Source: Armillaria gallica
Taxonomy: Eukaryota; Basidiomycota; Agaricomycetes; Agaricales; Physalacriaceae
Direction of reading: 5' to 3'
Assembly (NCBI GenBank): GCA_037576215.1
Contig: JBANDB010000003.1
Coordinates: forward strand, 2,108,001 to 2,172,000
Length of the DNA stretch: 64,000 nt
The translations under genes and the position numbers were made by a program. This document shows, in pieces, positions 46,075 to 56,755 of this stretch (position 1 is the stretch's first letter; every line of letters starts with the position of its first letter). The notes below the pieces were generated by a model. That model saw only the letters and a program-made list of their open reading frames with translations, was not told where the DNA came from and did no database searches.

Positions 46075-47154
46075 TCAATCCGACGACTCCAAAGCTTTCA
46101 CTATACCGAAGGCTGCTCCAGCAGCAATGCCTCCGACAAGCAACGTGGAGATGGCACCCCATAAGATACTAAGTGCCCCCGTGCCAGCACCTGTTACACG
46201 AGCCTTGACGGCGCCAAATATCAGGAGGACAATTCCGGTGACAATACATGAATAGATAAGGCCAATAGCTGCACGAGCGAAGAAGAAATAAGGGAGAAGG
46301 GGTATCAGGCCACCGAGAAGGTATCCCATGCCAATCGTGAACGCCGAGATGTAAAGCCGTTTTGTCGGAACTTCCTCTGCAACAGGATCGTCAGTGAGAA
46401 GAAAATGATGCAACAGTCGACATACCCAAGCCTTCGCCGAACTTGAGCAGGAAAGCAGTCAACCCAACATCTTTGCTCCACCGAAGGCTTACGCTCTCCT
46501 CATCCGATGGTGAAGACCCACCGCCTTCATATCCATCCACTTCCACATCCCTTAAACTTTTCGCTACTGCCCTACAAGTGGTTTCGTCGACACCGATGGG
46601 TCCCAAAACCTCCGACACTTCCCTCTCCATTTCACCCGCGCAGCTGCGTACGACACGAGACGCCGTCTGTGCACGCAGATAGCGGTAATGATCACGTTCG
46701 GCCTGGGAGGCAAGGAAACCCCCGATGCCCATGGAAATAGCACCGGCAATGAGCTCGGCGATGCCACCGAGGACGACAAGTTTTGATTCTCCCAGGGAAG
46801 ATAGACCTGCTGTCAAGGCGAATGGAACCGTCAGGCCGTCGGATAGACCAATAATCCTAACCATCAAAAGAGCTAATTAAAAAGCAAACACGCGTTTGAG
46901 AGATATGAGACTTACACATCTCGCACAACGTCGGGGTCAATCAAATGACGCTCTTCGGATTTTAGTTCTTTGCAGCAGACACCATTTTCCCTTGAATCTC
47001 TGGCGCATTTGGCGGGCAAAGGCGTTGGTTGGGTCGTTTCCGAGGCGTCAATGGGCCAAACAGGGGGTTTGCGGCCTTTCAGTGAAGAGTTGCGACCTGG
47101 TAAGGGAACGGCGGGGGCAGAGTCTGTTACCGTGGACTGGGAGCTCGTAGACAT
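46075..47154 (-). CDS. CCC1/VIT-family vacuolar iron (manganese) transporter
   Basis: The ATG at 47154 opens a polar 75-residue N-terminus. The second exon starts with the family signature IIGLSDGLTVPFALTAGLSS, followed by ESKLVVLGGIAELIAGAISM and GIGGFLASQAERDHY. An acidic cytosolic region (residues about 150-230) with EVSEVLGPIGVDETTCRAVA corresponds to the metal-binding domain. It is followed by LTAFLLKFGEGL, then after an intron RLYISAFTIGMGYLLGGLIP and AISTLLVGGIAAGAAFGIVK, ending ALESSD at 46075. Five helices are visible. The conserved DGLTVPFA, E-x-x-x-GAISMG and GGLIPLLPY motifs are intact. The protein should load Fe2+/Mn2+ into the vacuole in exchange for protons. A CACGTG palindrome sits 123 bp upstream of the start. 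Confidence 0.92.
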
Positions 47155-48275
47155 GACAGGCGGTCGCGGTGATGATAGGTGGTGGTGGTGGTGGTGAAAA
47201 GTAAAAAGGGAGATACTTCGTAAAGCTCCTGGATCATTGGTTAAATATTTTAATGCCAAGTTGAGTACACGTCATCCACGTGATCAATCGGCTTCTCTGA
47301 TCACTCTTATCAGCCAATGAGAGTGTGTGCATTTGCGGTGCGATGTGATTGACCAATGGGAACGTGTCCCATGAGTTGCGTACGCCTTCCGTTGCTTCGT
47401 TCAGTTGCGAATCGGACCTGCTGCGGTCTATTCTCGGCTTGAAGGTGAATAGACGGGCGGCAGTACTGTGTATGACATGGTGGAACGTGGTCCGTATGCA
47501 ATTACTTACTTTCTGAATTTGAGTTGGTCCTAAATTGAAATTCAAGTTGAGAATATCACATCTTAAAGAGATCCCATCAAAGGGTTCGTCTGCCTCACGA
47601 CTGGTATCCAAAATGGACTGCAGAATAGGAGGAGGCCAAGGTATTAGCGCGGCCAACCCAGTCGAAAACCGTTATTGACGTTGATTTAGGAGAACTCAAG
47701 GACACCATCATGGAGTTGGCCTTCGACTGCCAGGATGTAGCACACGCCAGAGGACTAAATTTGAAGCAAGCTTCTATGGTCATCCATATTCCGGTTCTTA
47801 TCAACTTTCTTTCTAAGCATTGAAGTTGGAGACGTGAACACCTAGGGACACCTAAAGACACCTAAGCCTAGCCTAACTTCTTTGATTCAACGATAAGTAA
47901 CATATGACCCTGAAAGGCAGACGGGATTCTCAAACGTGACAACAGGTCAACGATCAGCCCGAGTGAACGCGATCTCAAAAAAATTTAAACGGGCTGCGCG
48001 TAGAAGAGTATCTCTGCTCGAAGGTGTGCCAAGTTAACGCGATGCTTTGTGCGACATAGAAGAGCAATCACTTCTCAGCATCGCATGGTCTTCCAAACTT
48101 CAAAGCACTACTCACGGGCATCGAAATCCTGCATCCAGGCTACCATGCCTCGGACGCCGTTGACAGGTAACGATTTACAATTGGGCCAGGGATATGCAAT
48201 TTCTAGGCACCTATCTACGCCACCGCGTCTGTTCGCGGGATGGGCTCTTCTGCTCTTCCCTTCTCTTTAGCTACC
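47155..48275. other. Divergent region with a possible orphan exon
   Basis: Separates CCC1 (minus) and the DUF6534 gene (plus). A plus-strand open segment at about 47645-47823 encodes KTVIDVDLGELKDTIMELAF and QASMVIHIPVLINFLSKH, preceded by an AATAG acceptor-like site. Earlier on the same strand, 47361-47387 encodes NVSHELRTP, the phosphorylation-box sequence of histidine kinases. I could not join them into a gene. Confidence 0.35.
47277..47282. promoter_or_regulatory. CACGTG E-box upstream of CCC1
   Basis: A perfect palindromic E-box lies 123 bp upstream of the CCC1/VIT ATG. It is the motif predicted for bHLH proteins with the His-Glu-Arg basic region, such as the one at the left edge of the window. 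Binding is inference. Confidence 0.35.
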
Positions 48276-50143
48276 ATGTCTTTGGCACAGGATGCGGTAT
48301 TGGCGACGAATCCTTCAGCGCCGCCGGCGTTTCAAGACAGGCTTCTTGGGTGTGTGTAACATGTTTCCTGTGCGGATGATCTCCCTGATCCGAGCCCGCC
48401 AGGTCACTAGTCGTTGGATCGTATGTAAACGCGGTCAGCAGCGCTCTTATCCTTACCTTGCATTGAGTCCTCATTGTGTGACCTTGTAGATGTTGTACAT
48501 TCTGGAGATTATCCAGGCAAGCAGCATCTCCACTACGCGCCCACTGTGCACGAAATTAACTTTGCCACTCTGGCAGGTTATTTATTTCTTCAACAACTAT
48601 CGTCGAGATCGGCCGCTTATTAAGGCCGGGATAATCATCAGCTTGTTGATGGATACAGTCTGCACCATAAGCCAATTTGCTTGTGTGTACCTGGTGAGTT
48701 TTTATGATGTCAACTCTTAGGCCATACTCACCGGCGTCAGTATTGTGTAACAAATTGGGGTATGTAACCTTTCTATTGACAACAACGAAACTGACATGCG
48801 TTTTCTCAAGGCGATGAAAGCTATGTATTCGATCAATATTGGGTGCGTCACGCTCCCAGATATCTCTTAGGAAATACGCTCACAAACTGCTTTCCAGCCC
48901 ATACCAACGTATCTACTCAGCACCGGCGTAACGACTGCCGTGGTCCAATTCTTTCTGATATATCGCTTTTGGAGCTTGTGAGCGTGATAAAGATGAATCC
49001 GTCCACTACGCAATCTAACGACGAACAAAGAACGCGCCAATGGATAATTTCTGGGATACTTGGGCTTGGAATGTTAACATCCGTGCGTGAATTCACGGGA
49101 AGCTATACGTAACCTGCATAACATCGATTTCGCTGCACAGGCTGCCGGATTAGTCGCCACTGCTGCCGCCCAGATCATGTACCCCCAGTACACTGAGCGA
49201 TACAAGGGTCGTGTATATGTCACGTACGTTTGTGTGTCCATTTCTGTGACCAACGATTGATTGTCGCATGGCAGTGTATGGCTTATTGCCAGTGCCGCTT
49301 GCGATGTTTGCATAGCCGTCAGCCTCACATTCCAGTTGAGAAGGATGAGTCCTACATTTCAAGAGAGCAAACGGTACCCTGTAGCAATCCCTCCTCACAC
49401 CCGGTACTAACACTGTTAACAAAGGGTTATCAACCGGCTCATTGGGTCTGTCATCTCTACCGGAACAGCTTCTACGATCGTAGCCATCGTGATTCTGATA
49501 GGTATGCGTATTTACTCTCCGGTTGTATTAATGTTCATATTCGTTAAGTTTTTCTCGAGAATCCTATGACGAACGGTAGGCTTTTCTTTGGTATATTGTA
49601 AACGACATCATTGAATCGAGTTCAGTTTCAACCGGGGTGGCGTTTTGCTTGGGTCGCCTTTATTCGCTCACAATGGTGCGCTCTCTATGACTAGCTATGT
49701 TTCTGCTCCTTCATGATCCCATACCTGCAGTTGTACAGCTTGAATAAGAGAAAAGCTCTTCGTGCTGAAGGTTCCTCGGGCCATAGCAGTGGACGTCAAG
49801 ATCGAGCAGTCATCAACGCAGAATTGTTTAGCACTGGGGGAATACGTGAATTACCTTTTCTTTTTCCTCGCCAAATGATCACTGAGAAGTTCTTCTAAAA
49901 GATGTTCACCGCACCACGCGGATAGATATACCAGAAACGGGTCAGGAACGAGAGGTCAGTGATGTCTTTTCCCGTTACTTCATTGATTTATTTGTCTCGC
50001 AGTCATCTTCGCATTCTGCAGCTTTTGGTGTCCCCGCTCCAAAAGCAAGTTATGCGGATACTGAAGCGTATCCTCTGGACAATCTTGACACAGATGTTAA
50101 CAAGACCGTTCCGGAAAACTATCAGTCGGGTTGGGCCGTCTAG
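48276..50143 (+). CDS. DUF6534-type seven-helix membrane protein
   Basis: The ATG at 48276 (MSLAQDAVLATNPSAPPAFQ) leads to a short first exon ending RLLG. Following exons encode VIYFFNNYRRDRPLIKAGII then ISLLMDTVCTISQFACVYL, PIPTYLLSTGVTTAVVQFFL with IYRFWSL, QWIISGILGLGMLTSAAGLV and WLIASAACDVCIAVSLTFQL. Next come RVINRLIGSVISTGTASTIV and the diagnostic GVAFCLGRLYSLTMLYSLNK with R. The C-terminal cytosolic tail includes HRTTRIDIPETGQERE and ends QSGWAV at TAG 50141-50143. About nine short introns are needed. The YSLTML-SLN-R motif and the helix order define a family greatly expanded in Agaricomycetes. Its function is unknown. Confidence 0.82.
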
Positions 50144-50376
50144 ACACGGGGCTTTCGTACCGGATTATCATCTCCTTCTGGTCGATAGTAATAGTAGTAA
50201 TAGTAGTAGTAGGCATCGCACAGGCAACGGTCCCATAGTATGGCCTGTATTGTTTGTTAAGTATAAGCCCCTAATCACGGGCTCTCGGGTATCACGTTGC
50301 CGGGGATCGACTTATAATTACGTTCAACACGAACTTTGGCACTCACCACCACGGCTGGATTATTTTCACGCATGCT
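50144..50376 (+). repeat. Short intergenic with a TAG/TAA microsatellite
   Basis: A small trinucleotide tract (ATAGTAATAGTAGTAGTAGG) lies at about 50190-50214, between the DUF6534 gene and the hydrolase. Confidence 0.5.
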
Positions 50377-52015
50377 ATGCCGCGCCTCGAATCTTGGAGT
50401 ATCATACAGCCTACCCTGTCTAACCCGGAAGGTTACCAGTACCCACCATTGATTCCCTTGGAACTGCCATCTATTCCCGCAGTACTTCCTCAACTCCCCT
50501 CCCCGCAGCGTTCTCCTACGTGGCTGCCTGATGGATGGGTCCATACGACACATATTGTCCCAGCGGCATATCCTCGCTCTTCCCCTGATGCAGTACTTCC
50601 AGAGGCCTCGGTCTTTGACGCAAATTCCAGCAAATCCGATAGACAGAAGCTAACGGCTGAGAGATTAGAGCAACTGTTGGCATTGCGAGAGAAGGAAAAC
50701 GGAAAAACTAGTCGTAATGACAAGCTCTTGTGGCTCTGTTTCAACAGATATGCTCGGAAGAACACGGATGGTAAAGGTCTGACGCTCTTCTTCACTCACG
50801 CTAATGGATTCTGCAAGGAGGTACGGAACGAGACTTTCCTACCCTAGCGCTTGTTCATAATTATTTTTTAGATATGGGAGACAACTATCTCGTCCTTCCT
50901 CTCGTCGAGATCCGAGAGATATGTATCCGAGATGTGGGTCTGGGACGCTGTCAACCAGGGCGATTCAGCGTTGTTAAATCGAGGGAACCTCAATTCTCTA
51001 TGTGAGTCCGTGGCATTTCCTTGCTATCACCTCTTTGAAGCCTCTTATGCTCTCAAGGCCATTGGCACGATCCCACTCGTGATATTCTCAATTTCTTGCT
51101 TCATCATATACCATCGAAGCCGTCCTTGTACGTCCCAACGCGTCTCTCACGTGTCACCGCCGCGGAATCGGCGCTTCGCAAGTCTCAGGGATTTTCCGAC
51201 CGGAAGATTGTTATGGTAGGACATTCTTTTGGCGGCGCAGTTAGGTGTGTCTCGTTGTTTCAAAGCAACCTGTAGCTGACGATAGGCCATTCTCTATAGC
51301 GCTTTGGCGGCATGCAACTATCCTGTTCTTTTTGATTCTCTCTTTCTCGTTGATCCCGTTATTGTAAAACCTGGGTCTCCGCGTTCATATGACCTCATGC
51401 GCGGTGCGCTCTCTCGCAGAGACAGGTGGAAAAACAGGTACGCTTAAGTAATTTTGCCTACGGACAAATGCTAACACCATCTTTCAGGGAAGAGGCTACT
51501 TCCCAACTACTTTCAACTTCATTTTTCCAGAGATGGGATCCGGAGGTCGTTAAGTCCTATGTTGATTTTGGGATGTACGACACAGAAGATGGTCAGGTCA
51601 CACTGAAGACTCCCTCGCTGCAGGAGGCGATCATGTTTGTCGATACATTTACCGGCTGCAATGAGGCATGGGTCAGATTATTTAGAGATGAGCTAGATGA
51701 GCGGATTGAAGTACGATGGGTGGTTCCTGGCTTTGGAGAGAGAGAGTAAGTATCCAGTCCATCGCGTCATGTCAGCCCTTCTCACGCGTCATCAGGCTTG
51801 GTATGCCTGGTGCAACCCAAGAACGTGTTTCCCTTCGGAAGAATGCGTCGAATGTCTTAATTGACGGTGCAGGACACTTGATTGCCCAAGAAAGGCCAAA
51901 GAAGCTCGGTTAGTGATTGACTTCTGACATGTTCTCATGTACTAAAGGACATCTAGCAAAGGAATTATCCCTGTTCTTGGAGAAGAAGTACGGCTCGGCC
52001 CAAGCAAATTTATAG
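50377..52015 (+). CDS. Alpha/beta hydrolase of the fungal peroxisomal-lipase-like group
   Basis: The ATG at 50377 opens a 140-residue polar N-terminal region. The hydrolase core begins GLTLFFTHANGFCKEIWETT; THANGF is the oxyanion HG-x equivalent. EMWVWDAVNQGDSALLNRGN follows. The nucleophile elbow is RKIVMVGHSFGGAVSALAAC (Ser). A conserved LVDPVI strand follows. A cap region carries FFQRWDPEVVKSYVDFGMYD. The catalytic His is in LIDGAGHLIAQERP. The protein ends KKYGSAQANL at TAG 52013-52015. The last three residues ANL equal those of the human catalase peroxisomal signal, so peroxisomal import is possible. S. cerevisiae Lpx1 and some host-selective-toxin enzymes share the THANGF-KE start. First intron 50821-50871. 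Its 3' end faces FAR-17a copy B, 68 bp away. Confidence 0.85.
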
Positions 52016-52083
52016 TCGTGATAGAGGATGGAATATCGATTATATCTGGGATATCAGGTGCTAGTAAACGAAGAGCTTCCTTG

Positions 52084-52938
52084 CTAAGAATGTATGGCGT
52101 TAAGTATTCTAAAGGATATATATCCAACAATAGCACTGCCGGCATATATAACGAGTCGTATCGTAAAAGGATTTTCCGTGAGGAAAGGATACATAACTAG
52201 GATCAAAGCATCAACATTAAACAAGTTGTCAGCAAGGAAACAGCTCACAGTAACCGTTCATACGAGCACACCACTCTGCCCAAGCGCCGTAGGCCACCGT
52301 ACAGGCTACCATAGTAGGGATTGAGTAGCGCGCGACGGTCCGTTGAGAATATTTCCTTTCGAGCAAAAGGAAATCGGCGACAAGGGCAATGCCTGGAACC
52401 GCATGCAGGGAGAGATCAACAGATAACGGGAGGAACGGTATGGGTGCGCCATCCGCAGTAGCCTTCATCTTTATTAAATTTGGGAAAAACGTGATCAATG
52501 ACCAGTAGATCGAAGTTATCACGGCTTCAATCTGGACGTCGTGAGGCGAGGCGCAGCAGAAAGGATAAAATGGCTAACCGGCATGGCAACCATGATTAAA
52601 GCACGTTTGAGTGTCCTCAAGGCTTATGAAACAGTTGCATATTCTTAAGCATACGCGTCGTGGTCCATTGTTACTGGTATTTACCTTTGAGTGAAGGTGC
52701 GAAATCCACCAGCAACCCTACGATCATTGCCAGGAATGCGACATGAAGCCTGAAGGATAGGGAAATGAGAATCGGCTTGAATAAGTTCACATAGAACTAA
52801 CCCAAGAACAGTCAGAGCAGGATAGTGCCAGCCATATTGCTTCGATATGAGCGGGAGTTGATTCAGCCAATGGAAGCCCCAAGCCATGATGGTTGCAGCA
52901 GAGCAGTGCAGCAGTACTGGCAACAGGGAGAAAGCCAT
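52084..52938 (-). CDS. FAR-17a/AIG1-like integral membrane protein, copy B
   Basis: The ATG at 52938 starts MAFSLLPVLLHCSAATIMAW, nearly the same as copy A. Exons continue with QYGWHYPALTVLG, FLAMIVGLLVDFAPSL, EAVITSIYWSLITFFPNLIK, LPLSVDLSLHAVPGIALVAD with FLLLERKYSQ, and VAYGAWAEWCARMNG. After the last intron the end is MYPFLTENPFTIRLVIYAGS with GYISFRILNAIHS (stop 52086-52084). All conserved family blocks, including H-VPG, are intact, so it looks functional. Compared with copy A (44946-45825) it has the same orientation and exon order. The pair probably arose by duplication, with three unrelated genes now lying between. It is convergent with the alpha/beta hydrolase. Confidence 0.8.
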
Positions 52939-53454
52939 TGCGCCAGAGAACAGAGCTCAGAGCTTAGGTGGAAGATCAAGTGAGAGTCGTGCGATCCCCG
53001 GCCACGGTTGGTTGGTGAGGCCAAGCTAGTAATTCGATTAACATAATGAACGGCCCGAGGCATCTCGGTGAATTCCGAACGGTTAATTTTGGAATTCGGT
53101 AAAATGCTCGCGCTCAACAACACTGGAAAGCACAGTGGAAGAATGCTCGGTTGCACAATTTCGTACCCATATACCATCGATTGACCACAACTGACAGTCA
53201 AAGTTTCCCTAGTTTCTCGTTTCCTTGAATTTGAGAATCTAAGCGGGAAATTCGGTAGAATGATAATTTACATACTATCATACCTGCATAATGGCTCCAA
53301 GCTTCAAGTAGCGCGGATGCCTCAGTGCTCGTTTAAACTGTTATTAATATTTATAGGGCCTTGATATGACTTAAGTCCCGAGACATCATGGTCTCTCTCA
53401 GAGTAACGCGGCTTTTGATCGGGGACGATATCTCTTCACTTTAACAATGTTGCC
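52939..53454. other. AT-rich intergenic left of the foldback element
   Basis: Upstream region of FAR-17a copy B. No gene or RNA seen. Confidence 0.4.
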
Positions 53455-53457
53455 TCA

Positions 53458-53723
53458 CACTGCATGATGGCTTTGATATGTGAGGCTGAAATATTGAAAT
53501 TGAAAAATATTTATTTTTAGCCAGTTTTTAGCTTAAAATATCAAAGAGATATGCACAATATCTTTTCCATATTTGTGATTTTATCCAGTTTTGAGGTGAT
53601 TTTCACAAATATAGAAAAGATATTATGCATATTTCTTTGAAATTTTAAGCTAAAAACTAGCTAAAAATAAATAACTTTCAATTTCAATATTTCAGTCTCA
53701 CATATCAAAGCCATCATGCAGTG
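53458..53723. mobile_element. Foldback/MITE-like element with CACTG termini
   Basis: About 266 bp that is almost wholly one inverted repeat. The left end CACTGCATGATGGCTTTGAT and the right end are exact reverse complements for the outer 23 nt. The arms continue for about 120 bp with only about nine differences, including GAAATATTGAAATTGAAA and AGCTTAAAAT blocks, leaving a short loop around 53590. A trinucleotide TCA flanks both ends directly (53455-53457 and 53724-53726), consistent with a 3-bp target-site duplication. CACT(A/G) ends with 3-bp duplications are features of CACTA/EnSpm DNA transposons, so this is best read as a non-autonomous member. It has no coding capacity. Left-end coordinates may be off by one. 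Confidence 0.85.
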
Positions 53724-53727
53724 TCAG

Positions 53728-53808
53728 TGGAATAGTGGTGGGCTGGGTTGTTCAATGTTGCCATCGTGGCTTGTCAACTCGCCGGAGGTTCGAGTCCTCT
53801 TCGATGTG
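53728..53808 (+). other. tRNA-like pol III promoter boxes (probable tRNA pseudogene or SINE)
   Basis: A perfect B box (GGTTCGAGTCC) lies at 53787-53797 inside a 5-bp T-arm (GGAGG/CCTCT). A loose A-box match (TGGAATAGTGG) begins at 53728, directly beside the foldback element. I cannot fold a complete cloverleaf: the acceptor strands do not pair and the anticodon arm is unclear. Confidence 0.3.
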
Positions 53809-53809
53809 T

Positions 53810-55185
53810 AAATGCGACGAGCTCGTATATTGCATTTATCATTTTTCAATGAGTATTCCATCTGTCACTGTCCTGACCCCTCGCCGCTCGGTCCTCGACT
53901 CCAGGGACTGTCTGTATCACAGTGCCCCACTGTCATTTTAGACTGCTCGCATATCTGTGAGGCAGATCGGAGGGGTTCGTAGTTCTCAATTGATATAATG
54001 ATTTTTTCAGAAGGTGTCGACCAGGGTACCTTCTGAAAAATCATATAACATAGTGCTGCTTGTTCTATGGACACTGAGTACTAGGTAAACATGAGTGAGT
54101 AGGGCTGACGCAAAATATAGCAGAGTCAATTCGAAATAACAATTCCGAGGCCAAGACAGTTCCTGATTAAGCACCCCGAAAGTCGAAATAGAGGACATAT
54201 AGCATATAACTTCGAACAAAATGTATTTGTCCTGTCGACTTTGACCTGTCCTTTGTTCAAAGATTGGAAACTGTATAGTAGAAAGGGGATAAGTTACGCT
54301 CTATTCCCGTCCCAAGGCAAGCTTCAATGGTCTGATATCCGATAACTAGAACGGTTGCCGATTGGTTGGAGCTATTGGGTAATGCAACAAGAGATGGCGA
54401 AACCCATATAGCAGTGTGTAAAGTTGCTGAAGAAAATCCGCAAAAAAATTAGCTACATCTATGATCTCCTCCACGTCCGTAGTCTATACACACTTCAAAT
54501 TACCTAAAACAAGCACCGAGCTAGACGCGAAATAACTGGTGACGGCATACGGTTTAGCACGTGATCGAGACTGGGATGGGATGCAAACAACGGTAAATTG
54601 ACATATCGTCAAATACTTTTGTCAACTTTCTTTCAGGGAATCTGGCCAAAAATTTCCTCAAAGGTGCAGTGTTTCCGGCATCCCAGTACGCCATCGTGGG
54701 ACAAAACTCTTCCATCTTCTCAAAAATTCCGTCAGCATCGCATTGATTCAACATTGATTTCAAGTCGATCTCAACACTTCTTGGCCCTGTTTCCGAGGTC
54801 AACTACGCTCTTGCTGAAAACGCTTTCCCCTCTCCGTCTGTTTTTGATGGAATCGCAGACACCACGCGAATACCCATTTCCGGACAAGGACTACTTCTTC
54901 AAGCCAAGATTCAAGACCCAAAGGATCAAATCTGACCCAGATTGAATTATTTGGAACGAGAAATGTAATTTTTTGAGCCTAGAATATCCAGGTGTTTGGA
55001 CTTGTCTAGCTGACAGATGATTCCTACTCTGGCGAACAAGCCATACCAAAGACAATCTGGCATTTGCAAACCTTTATTAAATGCCATCGAAGCTGCAAAG
55101 ACTAACAATTGTGCCGTGCAGTATTTAAGTGAGGGTTTTCGGTGAGTTAGTCTTTCACATCTCTCAGCACCTCATCTCACTTTAA
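53810..55185. other. Intergenic, AT-rich
   Basis: No supported gene. A minus-strand frame of 82 codons (54554-54802, with DGIFEKMEEFCPTMAYWDAG) looks protein-like but is interrupted upstream by an in-frame TAG and may be a decayed gene fragment. Confidence 0.35.
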
Positions 55186-56071
55186 ATGCCCAACAAGTCC
55201 ATCGCAGAATCGTCCTCGACCTCAACGGCGTGATGTTGACGAGCCCAACGGTCACCACGAGGATGAGGACCTAAGCATAGCATTCTCAATACGTGGTGTT
55301 AGTCCCGACGAGGTCATCAACGCGTTCCAAGCTCCGCGCCATACACTTGACGACCTGCCACAATACATCCGTGACCACGTAATCTCAAGCTCTTCACGTC
55401 TCTTGGAATTATTTCTGCGTCAACGATGGACAGTCAAAAGCGCTGACTATTTTCCACGCAGCGTAACATGCGAAAAAGGCGATCGCACAGACCAGCCCGA
55501 CTGCGCCGTCGTGTTTGGCAATCGGCTTGGTGACGGGTGGATGCTCCTCGTTCACTTTGACGTACTCGCAGTTCACTGTGAAAGTATTTCATCCCTTCCC
55601 AGCTGTTCCCTTCCCGGTCAGCTCCCAGCTATCTTCATGAAGATGGACGTGGAAGTTATTTCCCTCTGGATTCTTCTCGCCATCCTAATGTATTGTTACA
55701 ACCACAATCCGACAGAGCTGTTTTCTACGATACTCGGCCATGTATATCCAACATATAACCCTGTGCCTCTCTTTCCTCGTGATCAATACAGAACTTCCAT
55801 TTCTCCCTTTGCAATCAGCGATAAGGTCGTGGAGGACTACGCGCGAATCCTCAGGGAATGCACTACACGGATGCAGCGTCAAATCACCTGGAACAACGCC
55901 CAAGCGTTCGTCTACACCGCTCTCTCGCTTAGAATCAATGACTATGGGTTCACTGATATCATTGCGATCGCAGTCAGGATCAGCAGTGCAGCTCTCGCCA
56001 TGGACCAGGATGATCCGGATGGATTCAGTGACCAGGATGACCTATATGGAGCGGGTTACCTAGTTGGATGA
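55186..56071 (+). CDS. Hypothetical protein, unrecognised
   Basis: Proposed two exons (55186-55229 and 55276-56071; 46-nt intron with GTGATG donor and CTAAG acceptor) join in frame to 279 residues starting MPNKSIAESSSTSTA. The product contains IAFSIRGVSPDEVINAFQAP, DDLPQYIRDHVISSSSRLLE, a cysteine-containing FPRSVTCEKGDRTDQPDCAV, a hydrophobic stretch VISLWILLAILMYCYNH and a helical C-terminal half with VEDYARILRECTTRMQRQIT and DIIAIAVRISSAALAM. No known domain is evident. The long uninterrupted second exon and coherent codon use argue that it is a real gene. The start exon is less certain. Confidence 0.5.
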
Positions 56072-56755
56072 GGAATGTCCAGTTGAATCGGATGGACGAT
56101 TTGATTTTCTCTAAAATGTCGAGTAATGGTAATAAGTTTACCTGTACGCTTCCTTCTCAACTTACTGCATTCCGAATCACAAGCCATCGATGCATTCAAA
56201 GACCATATTTATCGTCTTTACTGTGCTGTAATTCAGCAGATGTACAAAATACTAGAATAGTGCGTGATGCTGTCATCTCGTAAGTAGGCGTCGTAAATAG
56301 CACAAGAAGAATCAAGTACATAATGATGGATCTGATACCCGACACACGGCTGAGTAACTTCGTTGGTGCGCTCGGAGATATCATGCGGTCCCCCGACACC
56401 ACATTTATTGGTGTCGAACCACACTTCTAGTCAAACCTTCGGAATACAATCAGATGCCAAAACGGGAGTCAATTCTGTTTGCTCACCAATTTCCAACGAA
56501 GATGGTCATCCCAAGAGTTAGGAAAGACTCGGCAATCTTGGTCCTCCCCTCTTCGCACCTTATTTCAATGTACAAGTTCCATTTGAACAATCTCCTAATT
56601 CGTTCAAATTCCGTTTGAAGCTTTCGCCATCATGTGACTCGGCGCTATTTACCGATGCTCACTGATGCTCATTGCTCACCGGCACCCATTCCGCGAACGC
56701 TTCTTACTTCCCGACAAGCACCTTGGAATTCAAATCTAGATTTTTCAGCGCAGCG
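56072..56755. other. Intergenic
   Basis: About 680 bp between the hypothetical gene and the patatin-like gene. No domain-bearing frame or RNA gene found. Confidence 0.4.

Noticed and set aside
54554..54950. Minus-strand protein-like fragment as a gene
   Set aside because: An in-frame TAG lies upstream, no splice route restores a frame, and no family is recognised. It may be a relic but is not supported.
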